Below are positions 26,267-35,544 of a stretch of 64,000 bases of DNA, in pieces. Source of the DNA: an uncultured Eubacteriales bacterium (GTDB taxonomy: Bacteria; Bacillota; Clostridia; Lachnospirales; Lachnospiraceae); NCBI GenBank assembly GCA_900539455.1, contig UQCD01000001.1, forward strand, positions 124,001-188,000. The letters are read 5' to 3'. The position numbers and the translations under genes are program-made. Each line of letters opens with the position of its first letter. Positions within the stretch are counted from its first letter, which is position 1. A model generated the notes under the pieces. The model was not told the DNA's origin and did no database searches. It worked only from the letters and a program-made list of their open reading frames with translations.

Positions 26267-26848
26267 CTATGCCTGCTCGTCTACTGTAAGACTATAGGCA
26301 GCTATAAAGTGTTCTAGAAAATAATCTACTTCCTTCATATTCATAGCCTTAACTGCATCTAAGGTTGATTTTTCTGCCTTTGCAAAATCTGTATTTCCCA
26401 TTTGCTTTTCTTCAATACACTTAATGTAGGCAGATATTTTATCTGCTGCCTTTACAAATCTGCAAAGTTCCTCTTCCTCCTTTGGTAATAAAATATCCTC
26501 GTATACCTCTTCCATTTCCTTTGGAAGTCCCTTTACAAGCTGCTTTGCAGCCTTTGCCTCAATATCCTTGTAGGCATCTTTAATCTCCTTGGCATAATAT
26601 TTAATAGGTGTAGGCATATCACCAGTTATAATCTCTGTGGTATCGTGAAACATAGCTATAACTGCAACCCTTTCTGCGTCCACTTTTCCATTAAAATATA
26701 AATTGCTGATAGTAGCAAGACTGTGGGCAATAATTGCCACATCCAGACTATGCTCAGCAATATTTTCTGTAATGGTATTTCTCATAAGTCCCCATCTATT
26801 TATATATTTCATTCTTGAAACCATAGCAAAAAAGTTATTTTCTCTCAT
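26267..26848 (-). CDS. yfbR: YfbR-like HD-domain 5'-deoxynucleotidase
   Basis: The 193-residue product has the HD-domain metal residues in EHSLDVAIIAH, MFHDTTEIITGD and a later DKISAY, the arrangement of YfbR, which removes the 5' phosphate from deoxynucleoside monophosphates. Length agrees. The start MRENNFFAMVSRMKYINRWGLM is family typical and AAGGAGAAAGG precedes it. It is followed by topB after 11 bp. Confidence 0.93.
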   Translation of the reverse strand: MRENNFFAMVSRMKYINRWGLMRNTITENIAEHSLDVAIIAHSLATISNLYFNGKVDAERVAVIAMFHDTTEIITGDMPTPIKYYAKEIKDAYKDIEAKAAKQLVKGLPKEMEEVYEDILLPKEEEELCRFVKAADKISAYIKCIEEKQMGNTDFAKAEKSTLDAVKAMNMKEVDYFLEHFIAAYSLTVDEQA

Positions 26849-26859
26849 ACCTTTCTCCT

Positions 26860-29523
26860 TTATTTTCTACTGTTATGACAGGTAAAGTAAATAATTTGAT
26901 ATTCCTTTGATACCTCCTGCAACAGCTTTAAGCTGCCAGCCACCTTTTCATCATCAAAATTAACGAAGGGGTCATCAAATAATATAAATGGCTTTTCCTC
27001 TGTATACATAGCATCTACTAAAGCTAACCTCATACAGATATATACTAAATCCTTTGTTCCTTCACTTAACAAATCAATTCTTCTTGGTATGCCGCCTTCA
27101 TTTGCTGTAATATTGATTTTGGCATCAATAGAAAACTTATCAGTAATATCCTCGCTAATTATATTGTAATACTTTTTAAAGCTGTCTAAAATCGGCTTCA
27201 TATATCTGGCTGTCAAACTATTTTTAGAAGCCTCTAACAGCTCCTTTGTTTTCTTAATAAGCTTATATTTTTTCTTATCAGCAGCAACACTTTGTTCTAG
27301 CTGTTCTAAACACTCCTCTTTTTCGCTAATAACATCCCTTTTTTCTCTAAGCTCATTAAGGGAGTTGTTGTAATTTGTAATGGTACTATTAACTACCTCA
27401 ATTTCCCTGATAATTTCTTCAGCCTCTTTATCAAGGTCCAATAGGTTTTCTTCTTTTGCCTCTACTTTTAAATTAATTATATCATCAGTTATATTATTTT
27501 TTTCAACGAATTTTGATAAGTTTTGTTTCGCCTGGTCATATTCCACAAAAATATCCTGATAATTTCTAACATTAATTTTTAAATCTAAAAGCTGCTTTGT
27601 AATATCCTCTGCCTTTTCTATTTCATACTCTTTAAAAAAGCTATCAACACTATCTTGAAGCCTATTACCTTCCTCTACACATTTGTTATATTTTTCCAGC
27701 TGTTCTTTGTATTCTATATATAATGTATATTTGTTTTTAAGCTCTATTAATGTCTGCCTATACTTGTAGCTGTCAACAGCCTTAAAGTCAGGCTCAAATT
27801 CCCTAATAAGCTCTGTTAATTCTGATTTGTATTTATCTATGGTTGTAACAGCAGACTTATCCACATTTTCAACCTTTTTAAGTAATTGCTTATATCTTGA
27901 TACGCTGTGCTTTATATTAAAAAGTTGGTTAATAACCTCATCTTCTACATAAGCAATATTAAAAAGCTTTAAAAATGCGTTCATTTCTCTTTCGTTTTTT
28001 TCAATAAAGCTATTGTCTAAGTCTATTTCCTCTTTCATTTCCTCTAACAGTCTATAGCTATCCTCATAGTTTTTCCGAAGTGCTTCTGCTTTACTTTTAT
28101 TTTTATTGTTAATAGCTACAAAACTCCCTATGCTGCCTAATGCTACAGCTACCAGACCAATAGTAAAATATACATTTACTGGCAAAAGTGCAAAGCCTGC
28201 TATTAAGCTTATAAAGCCTAAAATAAGTGGCACATAATTTTTCTTAGCAGTCCTTGTTGCAGCTTCAAGCTCCTTGTCTATTGAAGCCTTTTGAGTCTGA
28301 TAATTAAGCTCCTTTATTTTTATAGCACTTTTTATTTCATTTTTTTTAGTCCAGTTAGATACCTTTAGCTCAATAGTATGCTCATCAACTTTGTTTTCCC
28401 CTAAGCTTTCCTTAAGTTTTTTATACTCCTCTAATTCTTCCTCTGTAACCTTTGTTGCTTCTGCATTTTTTTCTAATTGAATTAATTCCTCTGCCTTAGA
28501 AATTTTATCTTCAAAAATTTCCTGTTCAATAGGTCTGTCTGTAAAAATATCATCCAGCGTCTTATATTCACTAAGCTTATCCTCACTAATATTGTATGCC
28601 TCCTTATAAGACTGCCATTTTTTCAACTCATCAATATTTTTTAAGGCTTCCTCGACCACCTTACTGTCAATTTCCTTTTGTGGCAGTTGACCTTTAATAG
28701 CTAAAAGCTTATTTTTAAGGTTTGTAACTGTCTCTAAAAGTCCTTCATATTCCTTCTGAATATTTTTTAAGTCCTTATATTTACTTACTTCCTTCTTTTT
28801 TTCTATAAGCTTTTGCTGTTTTTCCTTTAAAGCAAAATATTTATTTTTTTCTTCTTCCTTTGCTTTAACATATTTATCTATAGCCTCATCTAAGGTAGAA
28901 GCTTTTTTAACCTCAACCCTTAAATCATTAAGCTCATCAATAAGTTTTGAAATAGAGCCTGTTTTTCTAGTCGGGCTCATTGAATTTAATAGGTCAGTTA
29001 ATTTTTTATCTACTGCTTCAAAGTTATTAATATCATCTGTATTGTCAGTAAGATTACCTATTTTTGCATTAATATTTCCAGTTGCCTCTGTATATATATC
29101 ATTTTGTGAGATAAATATAGTTCTGGAAAATGCTGCTAAATCAATTTCAAATAATTCTTCTCCAATATTTTTAGTAAAATCATCACTTAAAAGTAGTGTA
29201 CTGGCATCTCTTAATACAAATTCATCCTCTTTGTCCTTTGCACCAAAGGTTCTTGATATTATATAGTTTTTGTCCTTTACCTGAATTTCAAGACTTCCAC
29301 CATAGACACCACCCTGCCAGGGCTTATATCTTTTTCGCTCATTTGACAGCTCATCTCTGGCTCTTTCATTTTCAAAACCAAAAAGCATAACCTTAATAAA
29401 GGCTGCCAAGGTAGACTTGCCCCAGCCATTTTCCTTATAAAACTCGTTTAAGTGTGAATTGAACTTAAAGTTTTCTCCTGAAAGCTTACCAAAATTTTCT
29501 ATATGTGCTTCTATTAATTTCAT
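26860..29523 (-). CDS. SbcC/YhaN-like SMC-type ATPase of a nuclease pair
   Basis: This 887-residue protein has the Walker A ENGWGKST (about residues 32-39), the ABC signature LLSEGTKDLVYI and Walker B FILFDDPFVNFD near the C-terminus, separated by long coiled coils. In the middle (about residues 430-475) there are two hydrophobic stretches, as in YhaN-type proteins, so the coiled-coil apex may touch the membrane. It is the partner of the metallophosphoesterase that precedes it, with stop and start overlapping (TAATG). The pair is expected to cut DNA ends or hairpins, as SbcCD does. Confidence 0.9.
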   Translation of the reverse strand: MKLIEAHIENFGKLSGENFKFNSHLNEFYKENGWGKSTLAAFIKVMLFGFENERARDELSNERKRYKPWQGGVYGGSLEIQVKDKNYIISRTFGAKDKEDEFVLRDASTLLLSDDFTKNIGEELFEIDLAAFSRTIFISQNDIYTEATGNINAKIGNLTDNTDDINNFEAVDKKLTDLLNSMSPTRKTGSISKLIDELNDLRVEVKKASTLDEAIDKYVKAKEEEKNKYFALKEKQQKLIEKKKEVSKYKDLKNIQKEYEGLLETVTNLKNKLLAIKGQLPQKEIDSKVVEEALKNIDELKKWQSYKEAYNISEDKLSEYKTLDDIFTDRPIEQEIFEDKISKAEELIQLEKNAEATKVTEEELEEYKKLKESLGENKVDEHTIELKVSNWTKKNEIKSAIKIKELNYQTQKASIDKELEAATRTAKKNYVPLILGFISLIAGFALLPVNVYFTIGLVAVALGSIGSFVAINNKNKSKAEALRKNYEDSYRLLEEMKEEIDLDNSFIEKNEREMNAFLKLFNIAYVEDEVINQLFNIKHSVSRYKQLLKKVENVDKSAVTTIDKYKSELTELIREFEPDFKAVDSYKYRQTLIELKNKYTLYIEYKEQLEKYNKCVEEGNRLQDSVDSFFKEYEIEKAEDITKQLLDLKINVRNYQDIFVEYDQAKQNLSKFVEKNNITDDIINLKVEAKEENLLDLDKEAEEIIREIEVVNSTITNYNNSLNELREKRDVISEKEECLEQLEQSVAADKKKYKLIKKTKELLEASKNSLTARYMKPILDSFKKYYNIISEDITDKFSIDAKINITANEGGIPRRIDLLSEGTKDLVYICMRLALVDAMYTEEKPFILFDDPFVNFDDEKVAGSLKLLQEVSKEYQIIYFTCHNSRK

Positions 29524-30623
29524 TAGTCAATCTCCTCTCCTGCAAGAGCTTCTAAACCATATCTGATAATTGTAGCCTTTTCTTCGTCCTCTAAACTATC
29601 CTCCTGCATTACAGTTCGTACAAATTCCCCCTTTAAGGAAACATCTAAAGCAAATTTTTCATAATTAAAGGTTAAAGCAGTTTCATTTTTAATTTTAAAG
29701 AAAAAGTAGTTTTCCTCAAACTGTTTGGTAAGTAGTTCAATATTAATATCACATTCTATATCAACCTTTCCTACAAGGCTTACCTTAACCATATGCTTTT
29801 CATCAATATTTTCCTCTAAAAGCCTGTCATTAATTCTATTTCCCACCTCTGCTGTAGTTAAGCATTCCGAAACATCTACTAAAACATTATATAGCTGTCT
29901 GGAAGCCATGTTTATAAATTCACTTTTTAAGGTGTACTTTTCATCATCAATATCAATTACAACAAAGCCATGCTCACCACATTCGTCAAAGCCTCTGCCC
30001 TCAAGGCAGCCACTATAGCAATATATTCCTCTGCTATCCAGCTTTTCCCTTTTGTATTGGTGAATGTGTCCTAATGCTAAATAATCTATATTTTTATTTT
30101 TTAATTCTCTAAGGCTGATTTTTACATTCTTATCCTTACTTTTATGTATAGCCTCCTGCCCATGCAATACAACTATATTAAAATCATTGGGATTAAGTGT
30201 AAGTGCATCATACATAGTAGAATTATTTTCTTCGCTTATTTCTATTCCAATAATATGAATTTTTGTATTTTCTACCTTATAATCTGTCCAGCTATTATTA
30301 AATAGCTTTAAATTGTCCGGCATCTCACTAAAAGCAGACAATAAGCTATCTCCATCGTGATTGCCTAATAAATAATAAAAATCTAATTCCGGATGATTTA
30401 ATATTTCATCTATAACTGCATTCTTAGCAGTAGCAGAAATATTTTTTGTATCATACAAATCTCCAGCTATAATAATCCCCTTAATCTGATTATCACTGGC
30501 ATAATTTACCATCTTTTTAAATGTATTTAATAATTCAATTTTTCTAATTTTTGCTTTTTCCTTTGAAAGATTTGCAGTCATTTTTGAATCCAGATGCAAA
30601 TCAGCACAGTGTATAAATCTCAT
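29523..30623 (-). CDS. SbcD/YhaO-like calcineurin-type nuclease
   Basis: The 366-residue product carries the phosphodiesterase metal motifs CADLHLDSK, GDLYD, GNHDG, LHGQEA and GHIHQY in order. Its partner ATPase follows at once. By analogy with SbcD/Mre11 it is a manganese-dependent nuclease acting in DNA repair. The usual accessory C-terminal region is present (about residues 260-366). A promoter is proposed just upstream. Confidence 0.92.
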   Translation of the reverse strand: MRFIHCADLHLDSKMTANLSKEKAKIRKIELLNTFKKMVNYASDNQIKGIIIAGDLYDTKNISATAKNAVIDEILNHPELDFYYLLGNHDGDSLLSAFSEMPDNLKLFNNSWTDYKVENTKIHIIGIEISEENNSTMYDALTLNPNDFNIVVLHGQEAIHKSKDKNVKISLRELKNKNIDYLALGHIHQYKREKLDSRGIYCYSGCLEGRGFDECGEHGFVVIDIDDEKYTLKSEFINMASRQLYNVLVDVSECLTTAEVGNRINDRLLEENIDEKHMVKVSLVGKVDIECDINIELLTKQFEENYFFFKIKNETALTFNYEKFALDVSLKGEFVRTVMQEDSLEDEEKATIIRYGLEALAGEEID

Positions 30624-30735
30624 CTTTTCTCCTTCCTTTTTTCATAATACATTACTAATTTTAATCACTCATGTTAATTTCTCATATAAGTATGTTTAAT
30701 CTTTTTTAATGTAATAAGTAATTTCAACAAATTTT

Positions 30736-30765
30736 ATTATACAAAAAATAATGTAATAATGTCAG
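30736..30765 (-). promoter_or_regulatory. Possible promoter of the sbcD/sbcC-like pair
   Basis: On the minus strand CTGACA (30765-30760) and TATAAT (30741-30736) are 18 bp apart. The -35 element is part of the left arm of the inverted repeat 30757-30830, so the hairpin and the promoter overlap. Confidence 0.5.
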
Positions 30766-30830
30766 GCAGAATTCTCCTTTAAAACCTATAGTCTAAATAT
30801 AAATTTTAATAGGAGCTGTGCCTGACATTA
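30757..30830. terminator. Inverted repeat with GTCAGGCA arms (thrC terminator and sbcD promoter region)
   Basis: The arms TAATGTCAGGCA (30757-30768) and TGCCTGACATTA (30819-30830) are perfect. It lies 66 bp downstream of thrC, and on the minus strand the stem runs into TTATTACATTATTTTTT, which fits a terminator. A second repeat with the same core is found at 40828-40906. Confidence 0.72.
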
Positions 30831-30896
30831 TTTAAAATCAATTATTTTAAATGCCCACTTTTGCCAATAGTTATACTAATCATCAGCACTTATATT

Positions 30897-32381
30897 TTAT
30901 ATTCCTAAGAATTTCTTAACTACATTTTCCATTTCGCTAACTTCACAAACTGTATCATGTAAAACATTTGCTGTTCTAATTTCTTCAATAGCATTTGGAA
31001 CCTTTACATTGCCAATTTTGCTAAGCTCATCAACAAGCTCGAAGTCGCTCATTGCATCGTATTTTGAATCAATAGCGTTCATAACACTTCTTGTAAACTT
31101 AAATGGACTGGCTGTTGAAGCAATAACAGATTTTGTAGTATCGTTTGTATCCTTCTTATATTTCTTGTAAACCTCCGCTGCAACACCTGTATGTGTATCA
31201 ATAACATAACCGGTTTCTTCAAAAATGCTCTTAATTACATTTGCTGTTTCAGCCTCAGTTGCGTAATTACCATAGAAATCTGCTAATTCAGCCTTCATTT
31301 CCTCTGTAATTTCATATTTGCCTGTTGTAGCAAGTGATGTCATAAGCTCTTTATTTTTAGCATCATCACAGCCAGCAATTTTGTAAATAAGTCTTTCAAG
31401 GTTGCTTGAAATAAGAATATCCATTGAAGGTGAAGTTGTTAAAATAAACTCTCTGTTCTTATCGTAGCTGCCTGTTGTAAAGAAATCATATAATACTTTA
31501 TTGTCATTTGAAGCACAGATAAGCTTGTTAATTGGAAGTCCCATATTCTTAGCATAATATGCTGCTAAAATATTACCAAAGTTTCCTGTAGGTACAACTA
31601 CATTAATCTTTTCGCCCTCTGCAATTTCGCCCTCTTTCAATAATCTTGAGTAAGCGTATACATAATAAACTACCTGTGGAACAAGTCTGCCAATGTTGAT
31701 TGAGTTTGCTGATGAGAACTGGAAGCCGGCAGCGTCCATTTCTTTTTCTAACTCTTTATTTCCAAATATAGCCTTAACACCACTCTGAGCCTGGTCGAAG
31801 TTTCCTTTAATACCTACTACAAATGTATTGTCACCCTTTTGAGTAACCATCTGCTTTTCCTGAATTGGGCTTACGCCTCCCTTTGGATAGAATACAATAA
31901 TCTTTGTATGAGGTACATCTGCAAAACCAGCAAGTGCAGCCTTTCCTGTGTCACCTGATGTAGCAGTTAATATAACTATATCGTTTTTAACATTATTTTT
32001 CTTTGCCGATGTAATAAGTAAATGTGGCAATATAGATAATGCCATATCCTTAAATGCAATAGTTGGTCCGTGGAATAACTCTAAATAATATGCACCATCA
32101 GCCTTTACTAAAGGAGCGATTTCTTCTGTATCAAATTTCTTATCATATGCTTTGTTTATACAATCCTTTAATTCTTCCTCTGTAAAGTCAGTAAGAAATT
32201 CCTTCATAACTGCATAAGCAACTTCCTGATATGACATGTCCTTTAATTCATCAATACTAACATTAAGCTTAGGTAATGTTACAGGTACAAATAAACCTCC
32301 ATCACTAGCAAGTCCTTTTAATATAGCTTCTGAAGCCTTTACTGTCTGATTGCTTCTTGTGCTCTTATACATTACTTCCAT
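30897..32381 (-). CDS. thrC: Threonine synthase
   Basis: ThrC converts O-phosphohomoserine to threonine using pyridoxal phosphate. The 494-residue sequence has the N-terminal VMYKSTRSN, the cofactor lysine in FHGPTIAFKDMALSIL, and the phosphate loop VPTGNFGNILAAYYA. The length is that of the longer class of bacterial enzymes. The AGAGG ribosome binding site is 7 bp from the ATG at 32381 but only 1 bp from the ATG at 32387, so the former is favoured. It has no T-box or other recognised leader in the 130 bp upstream. Confidence 0.95.
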   Translation of the reverse strand: MEVMYKSTRSNQTVKASEAILKGLASDGGLFVPVTLPKLNVSIDELKDMSYQEVAYAVMKEFLTDFTEEELKDCINKAYDKKFDTEEIAPLVKADGAYYLELFHGPTIAFKDMALSILPHLLITSAKKNNVKNDIVILTATSGDTGKAALAGFADVPHTKIIVFYPKGGVSPIQEKQMVTQKGDNTFVVGIKGNFDQAQSGVKAIFGNKELEKEMDAAGFQFSSANSINIGRLVPQVVYYVYAYSRLLKEGEIAEGEKINVVVPTGNFGNILAAYYAKNMGLPINKLICASNDNKVLYDFFTTGSYDKNREFILTTSPSMDILISSNLERLIYKIAGCDDAKNKELMTSLATTGKYEITEEMKAELADFYGNYATEAETANVIKSIFEETGYVIDTHTGVAAEVYKKYKKDTNDTTKSVIASTASPFKFTRSVMNAIDSKYDAMSDFELVDELSKIGNVKVPNAIEEIRTANVLHDTVCEVSEMENVVKKFLGI

Positions 32382-32517
32382 CTGCATACCTCTTTCTGTA
32401 CATTTTATGTATATTTATATAGTGTTCTTAAACATAAATATTAATTTCAGAAAGCACTATTTACCCATAGCACTTTACTACACTATTCATCATAGTATAA
32501 TAACATACCTTTAAATG

Positions 32518-33312
32518 TTATACAAGAACGAAATTTATTAGATTTTTAGATATTTTAATTGTATTATATCTGTCCTTATATTCTTTTTCATCTATTCCGT
32601 CAATGTAATTTTTGTTGTAATTAATTGTTAAACCTTTTTTCTCCAATATATCTACAGCCTTATTGTAGGCTATTGCCGCATCGTCCTCTTTAGAATAATT
32701 TCCCACAATATAATCGCCATTTATATGTATTTTACAGTTGTATATTACCCTGCCGTTTTTTTCTACTCTGGTAACTCCATTATATCGGTTAATTATTTTT
32801 ATATTAGCATATCTAAAGTCATAGGAGTCACCATTTACAAAAATATAATCCTTATCCTTTACGGCATAGTTTTTTATGCCATATCTGTTTAAAATATTTA
32901 CCTGCATGCCATAATCAGCCACAAATAAATGTCCGCCACGCCTCATTATTTTATGATTTGAATAATAAAACAAATCATCAACATCAAATTTGTAGGGCCA
33001 TTCCTTGTCAAAATAATATTCAAAATATTTCGGTTTTAAGTATATTGGATTTTTAAAATAGAAACCATTATCTCTAAAATTAATAATAGAAACCCATTTT
33101 TCAAAATTTAATACGACCTTATCTGAATAATCCTCAATAGAAAGCTCTGGTGTATTTGCAAGCTTTAACGCCTCAAGATATGCCTTGTTAGCTGTCAGAC
33201 AATCCTCATAACTTCCAAGACTAATATGCTTTCCTTTATAGTTAAAGGAAGCTCTGTAATATATCTCACCACTTTTCTTTTTTGCAACAAATACACCTTT
33301 TTGCTTTTCCAT
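32518..33312 (-). CDS. AP2-like DNA-binding protein with degenerate HNH-like core
   Basis: The 264-residue protein has an AP2-like segment at each end: residues 5-50 (IYYRASFNYKGKHISLGSYED) and 178-222 (GVTRVEKNGRVIYNCKIHINGDYIVGNYSKEDDAA). Between them, residues 122-175 have the layout of an HNH endonuclease (DYIFVNGDSYDFRYANIKII), as in HNH-AP2 homing endonucleases, but the usual DH pair before NG is FV, so it is unlikely to cut. It may have been kept as a DNA-binding protein. It lies between thrC and the metal-handling genes, with a hairpin terminator upstream, so it is probably a single transcription unit. Confidence 0.72.
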   Translation of the reverse strand: MEKQKGVFVAKKKSGEIYYRASFNYKGKHISLGSYEDCLTANKAYLEALKLANTPELSIEDYSDKVVLNFEKWVSIINFRDNGFYFKNPIYLKPKYFEYYFDKEWPYKFDVDDLFYYSNHKIMRRGGHLFVADYGMQVNILNRYGIKNYAVKDKDYIFVNGDSYDFRYANIKIINRYNGVTRVEKNGRVIYNCKIHINGDYIVGNYSKEDDAAIAYNKAVDILEKKGLTINYNKNYIDGIDEKEYKDRYNTIKISKNLINFVLV

Positions 33313-33338
33313 GTAAACCTCTTTAGAATATATAATAA

Positions 33339-33378
33339 CAGGCAGAACTAAATAGTATAGTATTTAGTTTTCTGCCTG
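33339..33378 (-). terminator. Terminator-like hairpin after the CobW-DUF1980 gene
   Basis: CAGGCAGAACTAAATA (33339-33354) pairs with TATTTAGTTTTCTGCCTG (33361-33378) with a two-base bulge. On the minus strand the stem is followed by TTATTATATATT. It follows the gene ending at 33388. Confidence 0.75.
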
Positions 33379-33387
33379 CAATAATTA

Positions 33388-34335
33388 TTAAAACATTTTA
33401 ACTATAGGGTCCTTCATTGGAGCTGCCTTTTCGCAAATATCTGCATAAAGCACAGGACCTTCTCCGCCGTAATCATTCCTATATTCATTTTTAATTGTTG
33501 CTATAATATCAACAGTATCTTTATCCACCAGTTTTTTAGCCTCTTTAGCCTTGCATACCAGTCCCATAAATACCATATCATCAGCACAACAATTCATAGC
33601 AGGTCTGCCTGCTACAAAAAAGTTTTTAGGAAGTGATGGCTCCTTCATAACCATAGTTTTTAAATGCACTCTTTTATTTTCATATCTGGAAATTGTCTGC
33701 CACAAATCCAAATAGAAAATTCCGTAATTATCCTCTGATATTTCAATAGGATCAGCCTTTAAATCATATGGTAAATCCTCGTCTGTAACAGGAACATCAA
33801 CCTCTCCGTTTTCGTCCTCAAATACAACTGAAATATTAGTATTAATAGCCATAATGCTTCTTTCATAGCCCTTCAGTTTTGAAACATCGTGACAACGATT
33901 CATTATAAGAAGCTCACTTCTTCTAATCATTTCAGCAAATAAGGAACGCATATTGGCGAAATAGGTTTCAAAGGTTACTCCGTCAACAATAGTAATCTGC
34001 TGTGCCAGCTCCCAGTTAGCAGGAAGCTCAATGTTTTTTGCGTCCCACATTCCATTGTATTCTATAAGAATTCTTTCTGGATTGTACTGCTTGTCTAAGG
34101 CTATAAGCTTTTCTACATTGAAGTCCTCAAGCTCATCAATGACTACCATATCGGTATTAGCTTCTTTAAGTGCCTTTTCATCGTATTCCTCCATACCTTC
34201 TTCACAACAAATAAGTAATGAATTTTCATCGATTTGGAAGTAATCCTGTGAAATTGTATATCTTAAAAACTGTGTTTTTCCACTTTCTAAGAAGCCATAA
34301 ATTATATATACCTGTTTTTTTTCATCTCTTACCAT
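33388..34335 (-). CDS. CobW-like GTPase fused to a YcgQ/DUF1980 C-terminal-like domain
   Basis: The 315-residue product has a P-loop (GFLESGKT, residues 14-21) and an NR-type guanine motif (about residues 146-149), so its N-terminal 200 residues are a CobW/P47K-type GTPase, but the CxCC motif of CobW is absent. The C-terminal 110 residues contain FFVAGRPAMNCCADDMVFMGL (239-259, NCCADD at 248-253), which is very like the RFVMTCCVADA block of YcgQ (TIGR03943/DUF1980), a zinc-regulon protein in Bacillus. The gene follows the histidine-rich CobW gene by 9 bp. A role in zinc or other metal handling is inferred from this. Confidence 0.78.
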   Translation of the reverse strand: MVRDEKKQVYIIYGFLESGKTQFLRYTISQDYFQIDENSLLICCEEGMEEYDEKALKEANTDMVVIDELEDFNVEKLIALDKQYNPERILIEYNGMWDAKNIELPANWELAQQITIVDGVTFETYFANMRSLFAEMIRRSELLIMNRCHDVSKLKGYERSIMAINTNISVVFEDENGEVDVPVTDEDLPYDLKADPIEISEDNYGIFYLDLWQTISRYENKRVHLKTMVMKEPSLPKNFFVAGRPAMNCCADDMVFMGLVCKAKEAKKLVDKDTVDIIATIKNEYRNDYGGEGPVLYADICEKAAPMKDPIVKMF

Positions 34336-34344
34336 TTCTGCTCC

Positions 34345-35523
34345 TTATTTAAGAAAAATATCCTTTAATTCTTCTTCTGTGTAACCGGCAGCAATTACAC
34401 ATACCTTGCCAATGTAATCTGCACTGCCACTTCTTATATCAATCTGTCCCGGAACATAATCAAAGTATATAAATTCTTCGCTTTCAGCATCCTTTACAAT
34501 ACCCTTTGATCTAAGGATTGTACCCTTTGTTTCATTTTCAAAGCTTTCCAAAATCTGATTAAGCTGAGCCTTTGTATAAGCCTTTGTTGTTTCTGTACCC
34601 CAGCTTGTAAATACATCATCTGCATGATGGTGATGATGATGGTCATGGTCATGGTGACAGCAACATTCTCCGTCATGGTGGTGATGATGTTCGTGTTCGT
34701 CCTCATCATCATCGTGGTGATGGTGATGTTCATGCTCGTCATCATCATCGTGGTGGTGACAGCACTCTCCGTCATGGTGGTGATGATGTTCGTGTTCGTC
34801 CTCATCATCGTGGTGGTGACAACACTCTCCGTCATGGTGATGATGCTCATGGTCGTGGTGGTGACAACACTCTCCGTCATGATGATGCTCATTTTCTTCT
34901 ACCTCTTTAAGCATATCTGCAGCAGAAGATTTATTTTCTAAGGCTTTCATAAGTATTTCATCTGCAAGCTTGTCTACTGGAGTTGTCACAATAGCTGCAA
35001 CACTATTGATTTCCTTAATTAGAGCCAAAGCCTCCTCGGTTTTTTCCTCTTTTGCAATATCTGTTCTGCTTAAGATAATTGTGTTTGCATTTTCAATCTG
35101 ATTTTTATAAAACTCACCAAAGTTTTTAAGATACATTTTACACTTTGTAACATCAGCTACAACTATCTTATGTGAGATTTCTAACTGTAAAGACTCAGCA
35201 ACACCTGCTACTGCTCTTTCAACATCTGAAAGCTTGCCTACACCTGATGGCTCAATAATAATTCTTTCTGGCTGGTAAGTATCTACTACCTCTTTAAGAG
35301 AAGCAGCAAAATCTCCTACTAATGAACAGCATATACAGCCAGAGTTCATTTCTCTAATCTTAATGCCTGCTTCCTTTAAGAAGCCACCATCTATACCAAT
35401 TTCTCCGAATTCGTTTTCGATTAATACAACATTTTCATTTTTATAAACATGTCCCAATAAATGCTTAATAAGTGTTGTCTTACCCGCACCTAAAAAACCT
35501 GAAATAATATCTACTTTTATCAT
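34345..35523 (-). CDS. CobW-family metallochaperone GTPase with a histidine-rich insert
   Basis: The 392-residue protein has a P-loop GFLGAGKTT (residues 9-17), the CobW metal motif GCICC (62-66), a guanine motif SRTD (152-155) and a C-terminal CobW domain from about 305. Between them (213-300) lies a region almost entirely of His, Asp, Glu and Cys with four DGECC units, giving over 40 histidines. Such inserts bind Zn, Co or Ni in other CobW proteins. It is first of a two-gene operon with the DUF1980-fusion protein, and its promoter is overlapped by a palindrome. The metal cannot be determined, although zinc is the most likely. Confidence 0.92.
   Translation of the reverse strand: MIKVDIISGFLGAGKTTLIKHLLGHVYKNENVVLIENEFGEIGIDGGFLKEAGIKIREMNSGCICCSLVGDFAASLKEVVDTYQPERIIIEPSGVGKLSDVERAVAGVAESLQLEISHKIVVADVTKCKMYLKNFGEFYKNQIENANTIILSRTDIAKEEKTEEALALIKEINSVAAIVTTPVDKLADEILMKALENKSSAADMLKEVEENEHHHDGECCHHHDHEHHHHDGECCHHHDDEDEHEHHHHHDGECCHHHDDDDEHEHHHHHDDDEDEHEHHHHHDGECCCHHDHDHHHHHHADDVFTSWGTETTKAYTKAQLNQILESFENETKGTILRSKGIVKDAESEEFIYFDYVPGQIDIRSGSADYIGKVCVIAAGYTEEELKDIFLK
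34620..34890. repeat. Histidine-rich coding repeats inside the CobW gene
   Basis: This stretch is built of repeats of ATGGTGATGATG/GTGGTGATG-type units encoding His-Asp-Glu runs and four DGECC units. The regularity makes it prone to slippage and copy-number change. Open frames on both strands through it are byproducts of the repeats. Confidence 0.9.
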
Positions 35524-35544
35524 TGCAATTACTTCCTTTCCTTT

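Noticed and set aside
32388..32517. T-box or threonine attenuator upstream of thrC
   Set aside because: No T-box core (GGTGGNACCGCG-like) and no run of threonine codons in a leader peptide were found in the gap.
34494..34941. Open frames on both strands through the histidine-rich part of cobW, encoding Met/Thr- or Val/Met-rich proteins
   Set aside because: They come from the short repeats in the cobW reading frame and have no ribosome binding site or recognisable domain.
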